Origin: Progne subis subis
Taxonomy: Eukaryota; Chordata; Aves; Passeriformes; Hirundinidae
DNA: 64,000 nt
Reading direction: 5' to 3'
Assembly: GCA_022316685.1 (NCBI GenBank)
Contig: JAKJHU010000076.1
Span: forward strand, 1,188,001-1,252,000
Shown: piece after piece, positions 12,328 to 24,276 of the stretch
Layout of the letters: every line of letters begins with the position of its first letter
How positions within the stretch are numbered: the stretch's first letter is position 1
The notes under the pieces: model-generated
Seen by the model: only the letters and a program-made list of their open reading frames with translations
What the model was told of the DNA's origin: nothing
Database searches by the model: none
Made by a program: the position numbers and the translations under genes

Positions 12328-13949
12328 CTGTTATTACACATAATTGTTAGTGAGGGGATTTCATTTAGTGACAGGAAGATTTTTTGATCCCAGTCAGTTC
12401 TGTAGTCCAATCAACTGCAGCTTCTAGACATAATGAAAGGAATGACAGGGAGGTAGGAAAAGGTAGCCAGGGTGGAATTACAGTGGGATAAGTTTGTGTT
12501 ACATTTAAAAGAAATGGTGGGAGAATGCTCCTTCCTTTGAAAATGATATCTTGCCTAAGTTTCTTCAGAAGGCTGAGACGTTAAAAAACATCTGTCCTTC
12601 TGACTTCAGTACATCCTTAAGCGTTTTTCCAGGTAATGAAACAAGATTGCAATTTGTGTACTTCCTGTGCCCAAAACAACTTTTAAGCAATTACCTCTCC
12701 CCTTTTTCTGTCATGGGGGGTGGTTCATACCTGCAGGCAGAGAATACTAGAGTGGCAGGGATGGTGACAGTCCTCTGCTGCTGTCCCAGCCTTTTTTCTA
12801 ACATCTCCTAGCACAGTAGGATGGTCCACTGAACAGTTCAGTAAACACTTTAGGATGCTAGATATTGACATTGTTGGAAATTATCCAGATCCGTGTCTTT
12901 TAGAAGTATTTATAAATCACATTTATTTGTCACTCCAAAGGGGTTGGTAAGCTAGGGTGGACGATTGCAGTAGACAAAGACAGTAACCATTTTGTTCAGT
13001 CTAGCTAAGTCTGCTGGCATGATGATGCTACAAAATGCCTTAAAGAACAGAAATGTTCTGCTGTTGCAATGTATGGGAGAAAAATACCCTTCTTAGTCAG
13101 GATAACAACTAGTAGTCACCTATAGTCACTGTACACAGTTGTAATTCACTCTCAGCACTGATCACAGCCATTTCTGAACTGAGAACTGTCATCATACAAG
13201 TCCTAGGGAGAGAATTGTGCATGTAGCAAATGGCCATCTACTATTTCAGTGTCATAGGTTTCCCAGATACCTGCTTCCACTGCTAGATTTCTTTCCACTT
13301 CTTAGAAAGACAGAAAAATACATATTTGTATAGTATTATGTGACATTGGATCCCACGAATTGTCCTTGCAATTAGGTCTCATTTTCACAAATTCCCTTAC
13401 TGAACCCGGAGCAACACGGTCCACTAGAAGTAAGAGTCATATTTACAGAGCTGTATACAGACATAACTGGGTCCTTGTCTGCATGGGGAACTGGTTGATC
13501 GCAACATATTTTATCTGGAAAATTTAATGTACACCTACCCATAGAAATAGCAATACAGGCTGTATCTACACTTAGAAACGTGAAGTTTAGAACAGGAAAA
13601 CTGTCAGTGTGGCTATTGGCTATTTTCATCTGTTCTACAGTAGATGATAACAGAAATTTCAAACTGAATGTCCAGAAAATGCAAGATACAATTATACAGA
13701 GGAAAGCCCCATCTGGATTATGACATAATGTATTGATTCACCATGTGCAAAAGAAATTAACTCAAACTGATATAGAGCGTGCAATCAAGCTTTCTACCTT
13801 AATGTACATATCCTAGGCTTTTGAAGAAGGAAGCATTAGGTTGGTAGATCTTGTGCTGGTTTTAGTTCGTAACCAGGAGGAAACATCGAATTTGCATAAT
13901 GGTTTCACATTCGCCTGTTTCTGTTTGCCAAATTTAGTACAGTGGTCTG
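12328..13949. other. Sequence without recognised gene
   Basis: A minus-strand open frame of about 96 codons near 13372-13662 has no recognisable domains. Around it the sequence loosely resembles old amniote interspersed repeats but no family can be named. Confidence 0.45.
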
Positions 13950-16125
13950 AGTGTTTATTCTCTTTTTCCATCTGCAAGATAGGATCAGGAGAAAAGCAAA
14001 GCAGGTCCAAACTTAAAGGTATAAAGATAGATTTATTAACACACACTATAAGAAGAAAAAGAGAATCAAAATGAAACTTTCAAAACTCCTCCTGCCCCAC
14101 CAGCTTCTTTTCTTTCTCCTAGATGATGTATAAAGACAAAACTCAGCACTCTAGGTCAGTTCCACTTATAAAATAGTCTTTCATTAGTCCTTTTGAGAGA
14201 GGACTCTTTCCTGATTTGTTGTGGTTACTTTCCACAAGAAAGAACAGTCCACTTGTGGCTTTTAACTTTCACAACAGCAGCCACCCAGGGGAAAAATCTG
14301 CAGTTGTGAACCTTCCTTATTACATAGCCTTTCTCGTGGCTACATATGAGCCATGGACTCACGCATACTGGGGTGTCATTTTAAAAATTAACAATTCAAA
14401 CACAAAGGATACTCTTCATCTCAGGGAACAGAGATGTCTTTTCATTTCTTCACTGGTGCAGAGGGCTTCTTTTCTCATCTCTCTCTGTTCAAACATCTCA
14501 TAGGATCACAGGTACTAATTCAATATTCACTGAGTCAATTACAGATACCTTTGCTCAAATCCAAATAGCTGAACAATCATTTTCCCCAATTCATCTTTAC
14601 CACGATTTAAAGGGATATTCTAGCATATTACAGTCTCACAGCTTATAGGAGATTTTCAGCCTAGGACCAAGGCATGTTCTCATCTCTTCCACTCTTCCTT
14701 CACTGACTCTAATATCTTCATATTGTCCTTTTACATGTCCCCAGTTTGGCCTTTTCTCTCACTTAGAGATGAGTTAGGGCTTTGGAAGTTTCATCTGTGC
14801 AAGGAAAGAGTTAATATCTTGGTCAGGGCCTGTGGTGGTCATGCGATCTCTTCCAGGTGGCAGCCTCTAGGATTTCAAAGCCGAAGGACCAGGAGAAGAG
14901 AACTCAGGCCAAGGGATCTTGGAGCCGCCTAGCTGGTGGATGCCTCCTGCCCACCCTTCGGTGACAATCGGGACGGACCTGACCCAACTGGCCCCGTAGC
15001 TGCTATCAGGGGCCTGGCAGACATTTCCCTTGGCTTGGCCAGGAGTGAGGTTGGTTTTGACTTATTAAAGAAGTATGGGTATTGATCTATGATCTATTGA
15101 TCTATGGGTATGGATACCCAACTGTGACGGACAAAAACTCTCTAACAGTTTTAAGTTAGAAAGTGTATGTTTATTACGGCCGGGCAGCACGCGGGATATT
15201 TCCCTAATTCGCACTGTGAATTTCACAGGTAATTACAAAGCCTTTTATTTACAAATGTGTTGAATACCCAAAATACAAATGCATATTCATACCCCTGTCA
15301 CCTCCCATTCCTCGCTTCGTATGCTAATTGGCAAAAAGGCTGTTAAGCATGCGTACTTTGTTTCTTAAAATGAGTTGGGGGTCTATTCTGGGGAGGGGTC
15401 ACCCAAAATGAGGAAGTAAGATGAGTCTTCCTCATCCTGACCTTTCTACCTTTTCAATGCATTCGTGACAAATGGATCCTTGGTAGAACTTACAGTTTCC
15501 TGTGTTCAATGGGTCCTTTAAGCAGGAAATCTGCAGCTATCTTATGTCCTATTTACCACATTTTGTTTTTCATTACAAGCACAACTACATAAACATAAAC
15601 CTGACAAGAGATGAGTTACAAGATCCGGGATAGCTTATCTAAGATCCGGCTTCTGTTAACTGTGAGCAAAGATTACCAATCTACTTCAGTTAATTCAGCA
15701 ACTTATTATCTTAACTTTCCTAAAAATCCTTAGTTCCTCAAAATTAACGTCTCATTTTGATAGTTAGCTGGATGTTAATCTGTAGCCTCCCCTTCCCCCA
15801 CCAGCAGCTGATGGGGCCCAGGGGGCACGGCCAGGCCAGGGCCAGCTCCCCCCAACACGGAGGAGCCTGGAGCGTCCTCAGGGGCCGGCTGTTACCTGCT
15901 CCTCTGGCCAGAAGAGAAAAAGGCCAGCTCGGACACAGTCTCAGCTTTATACGTGTATTCCAAAAGTTGCATCCAGCTTCCTCAGTGGTTAAACAATACG
16001 TCAGTATCTAAAAGTTGGCTTCTGATAGGTCCCTGTCCTTTCCACGGGAAATTAACAGGTCCTTACAGGGTTACAGGGAGCTGTTTCTCCCTTAACTAGA
16101 AACCAAGCTGTGTTAACCCATGATA
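13950..16125 (-). mobile_element. Endogenous retrovirus-like LTR, copy B, split by a nested LTR
   Basis: Minus-strand member of the A/B/C family. Reading minus: left end TATCATGGG at 16125, a segment GGACAGGGACC shared with copy C, TATAAA at 15951-15946, CAG then GTAACAGCC with the donor GT at 15895-15894, then a GC-rich block. After the nested insertion the sequence resumes with TCTGCCAGGCCCCTGATAGC, nearly identical to copy C, and continues through GACACCCCAGTATGC to AATAAA at 14037-14032. It ends with CCTGCTTTGCTTTTCTCCTG and an acceptor-like CTATCTTGCAG (AG at 13973-13972). Removing the insert leaves about 1.5 kb, matching copy C. The low-coordinate end is uncertain; similarity to copy C may run on to about 13890. 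Confidence 0.7.
15123..15755 (-). mobile_element. Solo LTR of ERVK-like type, nested in copy B
   Basis: On the minus strand it ends with AATAAACATACACTTTCTA and then TTTTTGTCCGTCACA at 15123. This poly(A) signal plus terminal CA matches avian ERVK-type LTRs as remembered. A TATA-like AAATAAAAGG lies upstream. It interrupts copy B, because sequences matching copy C lie on both sides. The 5' end is uncertain: an alternative start TGTGGTAAATAGG at 15560 would give a 438-bp LTR. No matching target-site duplication was found with either end. No internal retroviral genes are present. Confidence 0.6.
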
Positions 16126-19100
16126 GTCTGCTGCTGCTTTCTGTGTATTCGAATGGATATGGTATTCAGCAAAGTAGTTATTGAAAGGTTTCTAGATAGT
16201 TTTGTATTTAGCATAATTCTGATCTAATAATATAGATTTGTGGATTTTTGCCGTCTACACAAAAACGTATTTTATTTGGTGTTTTCTTTCTAAGAGTAAG
16301 AATCTTGACTAAATACACTTCAAAATACTTTTGATTATGAGCTATGGGCAACTGAACCATCCCACTGCTGAGAGATATCAGCATTATTCCAGAAACAAAA
16401 TCTTCCTGTTTGCCCAGCTTCCCCTTGTACTTCAAAGTTTGACATTTTACTTCTTAACCGACAAAAGTACGTAAGAAATTACACTTTCAATAACATTGTC
16501 CTTAAACTTTTTCAAAAGGTTTGGATACCAAGACAATAATGTTTTATATATTATCAACATATAACCTCACAAACCTCTTCCAATTTCTGATGCATCTGTT
16601 TCTTTTCATTATTCAGTTGGATAAACAGAAGCAGGTTTCTGGGTTTTGAGCTTCTGCATCTGCCACTTCATTCACTCCTAAAGATTTCACCAAAACACTA
16701 TGAAATTTTATAACTTAAAATATTATGTTTGAGAACACAGAACTCTCTTAATTATTGAAATGATAAACAGACCTTAAGAATTACTTCATGGTGACTAATA
16801 AGAATTTATTTATTATGGTGGTGGTTGTGGTTACCGAAGCTGTGGTTGGGGTGATAAGAATGCCTGTTCAAAATGGACATCTGAGATAAAGATCCCAAAG
16901 AGACACTCAGCAAAGAGAAAGGAAGCAATTGTGTAGAAGCAACCATAAACAGGATAAATAACCCACTGTGACTCCCAAGTTTTATGCTGGATAACATCTA
17001 ATCTCAGGGCAGCTTTCTTTGGAAAGAATTAATTTGTTTGCAACATTTTGATTTGTCTATCTATGCTTGATTTCATGGCAATAAGCACGTGACAGCAAAC
17101 CCTGTGATACTGCACAGATATGTTTATTATGAAGAAATCTGTATTAATGTATTAAATTTTACTTTATAAAAAACACTTGGTTAAGGACAGCTTGTAATGT
17201 TTGAAATAACAGTGAAGACATGTCCAATTAATCTCGTTACTACTCTTTATTAAGGGTAACTCACGCAAAATGATGGGTCAGTTTAATGCACATGAGCCTC
17301 TATGTGTGGACATAGGCATAAGAGGCAGCAAAATACTTAAGGGAATTTCTGCAAGAGAGGCTGTCAGGATTGCAAGACTGCTCCATAGAAACAGCATTTT
17401 CCAGTGTTTTAAGGGAAGAATAAAAAAGCAGTTGGGAAAACTTAGCTGTGAGGTGATTCACATAGGAAATTGTAGATGTTTCTCAGTTTAGTTCTGTGTA
17501 TTGCAAGATACCGATTCTTTGGTATTTTAAGTAGATTTTCCTCTGAAATATCATGTGCCTCCTGAACAATAGAAATCATTCCCACTCTCTTTTTTACTTG
17601 ACTAAAATTATCCTGCTTTACATATAGTAATAACTCTATAAATATGTTCTGCTACTGAAAGAAGCTCTATGTCTTTGCAGGGAAGTGTGAAGCCAATAGG
17701 GAAAGAGAATGTGGGACACCTTGTTTTGGTAGCACAGACCCAAGACAGCTCACAGTGTTCGTGGACAGCTGCCACCAAAATGAATTAGAGTTAGAAAAAT
17801 CCTAGAGTTAGAGAATCAACTATTTTCTAAAATGTTCAACATAGTCAAGATCTTTTTAACTACTTTAAGGACTCCTCATAAGTGCATGAAATATGAAAGC
17901 CGATCTAAGGGACAGTGAACACTGTCTTATGGTAGGACAAGCACATCACCACCAGCTACAGGAGTTCCAGATGTCAGCTGTCACAGTATGCAGTCTCATA
18001 GGAATGTTTCCACATGATGAGCAGCCTGGTCTCAAGTAAGTCATCAGTAAGTCTCCTTCTTGGTTTCCCCATCACTTGCCAAAAGGAGTGGTAACACCTG
18101 CTCACCCCATACTGTGTATTTGCTTCTCTCTAGGAATTCATTAGTCAGTTAATGGCTGCAAAGCAAACAAGGAAATATTAACAAAATAGTCACATCAATT
18201 TAGAGGTGTAAATTGGTACTTTCTAGTGGAGTTCTCTCACTATGCAACACTTTCTTACTAAAGTCTGTCACCTGATGCTATTACAGCTGATAATTGAGTC
18301 AATCTCTCCAGGAGCGTTTCAGCGTTTTGGACAGGCCCTCCTTGGGAGACTTTTCATGCTGAATACATTATTTTGAATGCTACTGATAATGTATTTTTTA
18401 ATCTATTTCCTATGTAATCCTCAAGTCACTCTGAAGAGTCTGCTTTAAACTTAAAATAGATGCCAACTTGGGCTTTAGATTTTCTGTTATTATTTTTTCC
18501 TTATATTAGGAACTTAAATCGAGATAACACATTGTCACCAAAAGAATTTCCTTCTCCTCTTAGCTTAGGAGCAGAAAACAAGCAAAAAATTATGCTTAAT
18601 GCTGTTTCTTTTTATAAAATATTTCTGCATTCTGTGGTGGATTCATTAGACCCCAACAATTACCTCTTTTTGCTACAAGACGAACACACTGGATTATTGA
18701 GTCATTCCAACTTTCTGTTATCCAGAAAAATGCGTGTAATTAATCCCCACAAGTAGTAGCAGCTTCATCAAGGGAGACTGATTAAATCCAATTTAGAATT
18801 ATCCTTCACTTCTGTGGAACAAAAAGACTGAGCATTCAGAAATCCTTTACAAAGGATGGTAGCTGAACTTCAGTCTAAAAGCGGAACCTTTTTTATGCCA
18901 TTGTTTTTGCTTTGCATGTGCTTAGAAATTGTCTCCGAGATTAGGAATGCACAATCCTTGAATATTTTGAGCATTTGCATGGTAAACTGTCAAGTCCTGT
19001 CAAGACTTTATACTTCGTTAATGAAGCAAAATAAAGAACAAGTTGAAAAGGGTTCTAAAAGCTGAAATTACTTAAGTAATGTTCTCATAGTGCCAAGTCT

Positions 19101-19357
19101 TTTATGACAGCATATACTTGAGGTGCAAGTGCTCTCATTTTAAAGCTCACCTTGTTGTCAGCTGAGATGACAGAACTTTTTAAGAGACTCACGGGGACTC
19201 AGTGTGCAAGTCGGTCTCCTAAAAAAAAAAAAAAAGTAAACAGTGTTTTTGTGTGGGTTTTTTTAGTCAGAGGAATTTTTTCATTACATTGCCCTTTAAA
19301 GATCGGGTTTTATACAACAAAGATGCAAAGAACAAACAGGTGGTGCTGTTTATAAAT
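16126..19357. other. Unique AT-rich sequence
   Basis: Short frames only; an 98-codon plus-strand frame at 18460-18756 shows no recognisable features. No repeat family recognised. Confidence 0.55.
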
Positions 19358-19965
19358 ACAGAATCAAAGCCTAAAATAACGTTGGGGTTGCAAGGGACTG
19401 CTTGAGATTTTTTAGTCCTAGCTCCCTGTTAAAGCAGGCTCACAGGATTGCTTCCAGGTGACTTTTGAATATATCTAGAGATGGAGACTCCACATTCTCT
19501 CTCTGGGCTGCCTGTTGCAGTGCTTTGTCACCCTCAAAGAAGTTTTTCCTCATATACAAATGGAACTTCCTCCAAACTTTCTGTTTGTGAAAGTCTGTTC
19601 TGTTTCTGTGTGTTGCCTTTCTTCTGTCCCTGCTTTACACCACTGAGGTCCTGGCCTCATCTTCTTGATATCTTCACTTCAGACACTTATGTACATTGAT
19701 AAGACTCCCTCTCAGCTGACTCTTCTTGAAGCTAAACAGGCCCAACCCTCACACTTTCCCCATAAGTCAGGTTTTCCCGACCTTAATCATCTTTGTTGTC
19801 TTCCACTGAAATGACTAAAGCAGCTCCAAGTCTCTCCTGTACTGAGGAGCCCAGAATTGGACACAGATTGCCTCACAAGGGCTGAGTAGAGAGGCAGGAT
19901 CACCTCCCACAACCTGGCAATGTTCTTCCTAATACACCCCAAGACACCACTGGCCTTCTTGAAAC

Positions 19966-19966
<1 letters not shown>
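19358..19966 (-). mobile_element. CR1 LINE, 5'-truncated, minus strand
   Basis: The plus strand reads like the reverse complement of a CR1 3' region: CAGAATC at the low end, then AAGGGACTGCTTGAG, the conserved GAAGTTTTTCCTCATAT, GAGGAGCCCAGAATTGGACA, and GGCAGGATCACCTCCC at the high end. Translated on the minus strand, the upstream part gives GVLGCIRKN and EVILPLYSALVR, the conserved C-terminal motifs of CR1 reverse transcriptase (ORF2). The frame then breaks, so it is dead. The 5' truncation point coincides with a microsatellite. Confidence 0.88.
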
Positions 19967-20000
<34 letters not shown>

Positions 20001-20044
20001 AAAAAAAAAGAATTATTTATATTTATATATATATATATATATAT
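19967..20044 (+). repeat. Compound (AC)n / (TA)n microsatellite
   Basis: Sixteen AC units at 19967-19998, an A run, then about ten TA units at 20024-20044. It directly abuts the truncated 5' end of the CR1 copy. Confidence 0.97.
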
Positions 20045-20364
20045 GCAACCAGTATGGTCTGAGGAAGCCAGAAGCCAGGGTCTGGAAGAACAGAGGAAGA
20101 AGGGGTGACTTTGGTTTAAAATGAACAGATTCAAATACTTGAAAGGTTTCAAGGCTGTCAAGCTGGAGCCAGAAAAGCTCATATTGTTTGTCAGCACCTT
20201 AGAACTTCACATAAAAGTAAAACATTGCTTTTCAAACCTCTTCAATTATGTTTTCTACTGCTCTGCAACAGCCAGGGTTTATTCTAACCTGGTTCTGCTC
20301 TCATCTTTTCTCCCCATCCTACCATTGAATATTTCATCCTTCTATTCACAGACTGGATTTTCTA

Positions 20365-20480
20365 GGGGTTTTTTTTTGTTTTGTTTTGGGGTTTTTTTGT
20401 TGGGGGTTTTTTTTGGGTTTTTTGTTTTGTTTTGTTTTTTGTTTGTTTTTTGTTTTTGTTTTTGTTTTTGTTTTCTTTCT
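20365..20480 (+). repeat. G/T-only low-complexity tract
   Basis: More than 100 bases built almost solely of T runs punctuated by G or GGGG. The purine strand would be A/C. Translations of it are meaningless F/L/G/V-rich strings. Similar tracts lie at 32716-32815, 39991-40100 and, on the other strand, 51463-51540. Confidence 0.9.
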
Positions 20481-23400
20481 CGTTACTGTGAATTTCATGT
20501 GCCCTTCTGGCAGTAAAAATCCCTTTTCTCCAGTCACATGACTATGGCCATTAAAAATCATATGTTCCTGGGGAGATAATGTACTTTTATTGTTTTAGCA
20601 TGAAAATATCAATTGTACCTCAGGTAGATAATGCAATCTGCTCAATAGTTTGGAGCCAAAATACGTTGTTTTCAGGTATTCAGTGCTATTACACAGATTA
20701 CCTTCTGCTTCTGTTGTTGTTTGTATTGATTGTCCTCATCTATCTAAATTGCAGGTGTGGGTATAAAGTTCCTAGGGAAGCCTGTCCAGATCCCAGCACA
20801 GAATTTATTAACAGATATAAAAAAGACTCTTCCTAGAAAATCTGAGGATATAACAATGGGTTGAATTAGTTAGTATTCTATTCATACCCTGGCACATGAT
20901 CAGTGTTCCAGACCGCACTAACGAGTCTCATTACCTCACTACATTCTTATCAACTTTCTACTGTGTCTTTGGGTTACTTCTTCTCTTTTCTTGCTACTAG
21001 TCTTATTTCTTTTGCAAAAAAACAACAAAGCACAGAGCCAAAAAAAAAGCCAACAAAAACTGAAAACTGAACTCAGTTTGGCAAAAACAAGTAGTTACAG
21101 CATTGAGTTACAGTTCATTGATCTGATCGGAGATACATATGAATCAACATCGGCACTCGATGTACTGGTATTACTCTGCTTCTTGTGTTGCTGTCAGTTT
21201 TCTTTTGCTTATTTTCATGAAATTTTTAGTCTTTTCAGATGATGGATAAATTTCTTGTTTGTGCTCAACCTACTATTGTTTTAAAACATTTTTTGCTAAA
21301 AGGTAAGCCTGTGACTAATCCATTGGGGCTGCTGCAATACTTTATGATTAGATTGGGTGTTGGCGCAGGGATGTAGCAAGGACAGTTTAATGAAAGTGTC
21401 ACTGAGAAAAAGTATCATCAGCATATGGCTATGGTCAAAGCAAAGAAACAGGAAAAGCTCATCTCCATGGTTAGGCACTGAGATTACACTGGGGGGACAA
21501 AACACTCCTCTTTAGAGGCAAGACTGCCCACCAGAGATCTGAAAGTTTGTGGTATACATTTGACACTCCTCAAGCTATTTTTTGCTGTTTCTCAAAAGAA
21601 TTCTACTGGCTTTTCTGATGCCAAAGGTACATGTAGTACAGTCATTTGGTCAGGTTCTCAGCAGTCATTAGATCTTTGTAAATTATCTTTGCTCTTCTCT
21701 GGGACAGATTTATCCAGAATTTGTTCTTCACTGTTGATAATATATGATTATATATTACATATATAATATGTATATGAAGAAATAAGCCTTTGGCAATTTT
21801 AAAGTTTCACATTAAATTATAAAATTATACGAATTATAAAATTCATCCATTGAGGATTTACATATTCCTTTGACCATAGCTCTGCACAAATCTGTTGACT
21901 TTTCCTTTATGCTTTTTCATAATATAAGTATTTATTTCCCTAATTATCAATAATTTTTAAAACTTTTTTATTTTATAAATGTTCCTTGTTCATTTATTTG
22001 ATGTATATCAACTGGTGATAGAGAAGAAAACAAAACTGGGGGACTTACATTTTCGATGGCTTTTGACTCAAAATGAGGAAAGAAGGTGCTTCCTTTAATG
22101 AGAATACCTCCACTCGGAAGGAGACAGGAGGACAGATTGCAACACCAGGAGGGAAAAGAGATGTCAGATACTGCACAGGAGGTAAACGAAATGTTTCCTT
22201 TGACTACTGGTAAGACAGTTTGCATGTATGGTTCTGGGATTAATATAGCCTAATTGAAGACAAATTTGTTCTTACTAGTCCTCAAAAATTCACTTTGCTT
22301 TTAAACATCCTGTTCCACTGTGACCAGTTCTCTAAAATGCTTGAGAGTGCAGGATGCAGACAGAATTTTTCTCTTAGGTGTATAGGTACAGTTTTGAAAC
22401 TATTTCTAGATTTTTAATAAGTCTGTATATAATCGTATATGTCTGTTAGTGCCAACAGATACATGTGTGTGTGTTGAGTATTTGTATGTATGCTTGTGTT
22501 TTCATAGTTTGGAAATAACCTATGATACTTTGTCTTTTGTCCTGTTTGTTTCCTTTTTACTGTCTTGTAACCTTCTTTCCTAGCGGACAACTAAAATCAT
22601 ATTCTTCAGAGACTGTGCCTCATGATGTTTTACACCAAAATTCACTTTGGCCAACCTCCAAACATGAAAGTAGTCCCTGTTTCACAACACACATGCCTGA
22701 TATCCATTCAAGTGCTGTCTCTGTTACTCCACATAATGGAACCACATCGCATTTCCTTTATTCCTGTGGTTTCATTTTCGACATGACTTTGGAATCTCTT
22801 TTAAAGATTCATATATAGGTATGCATTTAAGTAATAAGTACCAATAAACATGATGAGTGCACAGCCAGCTGTCTCCATCCCAGACATATTTTCCGGACAC
22901 TTATATCACACAGAAACTGAAAATATGGTAGTATGTGGTAGTATGTGCACCATTAAACAGCCCAGTCATACATACAATTAGTGCAGATTTTCACTGGGAC
23001 TAAAGTTGTGGCCCTAAACCATGATTAGTGCCTAATGCAGCAGTAGGTAATTTGTCATGTGATGCAGCAGTGCTTGTAGTCTAGATTATTCCCATTCTAC
23101 CTGGTTATAGCCAACATTTACTCATCCAAATGTTGTTCATCCAGAAAATGCAAAACTGTTTTACTAATTTGCATGAATACACAGTAAAATGGTGCAATCA
23201 AGCAGCATGCAGAGCACCTCCAGATAGCCGGCACCCATACAGCACAAAAATCATGATCATCCTGGAATGACAAACACACTCCACCTGCAGGCAAAGAACC
23301 GACATTCTTACAAACTTCTGAAAGACTCGTACTCCTCAGTTCATAGCTCTGGTAGATGGGCTGCCGCAGACATATGTTAAAATCTAAATCCATTTATTAT

Positions 23401-24237
23401 CCTATGCATATATATTTCATTAAAATATGCTGTGTGGATGAAGCGGGGTATTCATGTATTCATGTTTCTCTCTCTGTTTTCTGATTTGGTTTCTTTTATC
23501 AATTTTTCCCAATTTATTTTTTATTGTTTTCTATTCCTCAGAGGCTAAAATTCAATATGTAAAAATGCTTTTAAAAAGGTGAATCAACTCCTAATGTCAA
23601 ATTCAATAAGGTCAGCTACCACAATCTCATCACTTAACAATATAAAGAGAAAAGACAATGATGTCCCACATTTCTGCTATTTTCAGAGACACTCTGACTT
23701 GAAAATTAAGGATAATTTACTGCAGTGTTTAGAATCCAAACTGATAATCAGAAAAAAAAGACATCATGCAATGATTTTTCTATCCAGTTTATTCTGAATC
23801 CTATAGCCATCAATACACTCTAAACTCCAGAGAAGTAAAGGCACAAATGTAGAGTTATTTTCCTTACCTTCTTTGCAGTGAAAAGCTGAATTTCAGGTGC
23901 TCATAAAGTCACATAATTAGTTATCATGGAACTGCTGCTTTTGTTTTTACGTGCTTTGGAGCATTGCATGCCTGCAGGTACGGCACAGATTGAGGGTCTG
24001 CTTGAAGGGAGCACCACTAGGAAGCACCATCTCCAGTAAGCAAAGCTCCTCCTCAGATTCATCACAGCTCAAAAGATGTCTCTGACAGCTGCAACTCCAT
24101 GAGGACTGCAGCCCTGCTGTGTGGCTGGCAATGTCCCACTTCAGGGATGGATAGCTGTAATACCTTTACAGGTGAAATGATCCATGCAGTCTCAATATGA
24201 CTGCTCAATCCTTGCCAGTAAAACTTGGTAAACAATT
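20481..24237. other. Unique AT-rich sequence
   Basis: No recognised gene or repeat family. An open frame of 98 codons at 22522-22818 preceded by an acceptor-like site is discussed under findings. A palindromic ATAT-rich patch lies near 21738-21775. Confidence 0.5.
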
Positions 24238-24276
24238 AAAAAAAATAAAAAAATAAAAAATAAAATAAAAAAAAAA
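24238..24276 (+). repeat. A-rich simple repeat with AAAAT units
   Basis: A runs interrupted by single T residues; low-complexity sequence. Confidence 0.85.

Noticed and set aside
17960..18036. Exon-like segment ending at AAGTAAGT near 18036
   Set aside because: A short open frame is present, but the upstream acceptor is poor in pyrimidines. It showed how easily plausible-looking peptides arise by chance here.
19920..20516. Open frames across the microsatellite and G/T tract
   Set aside because: They encode only dipeptide or F/L/G/V-rich low-complexity strings produced by simple repeats.
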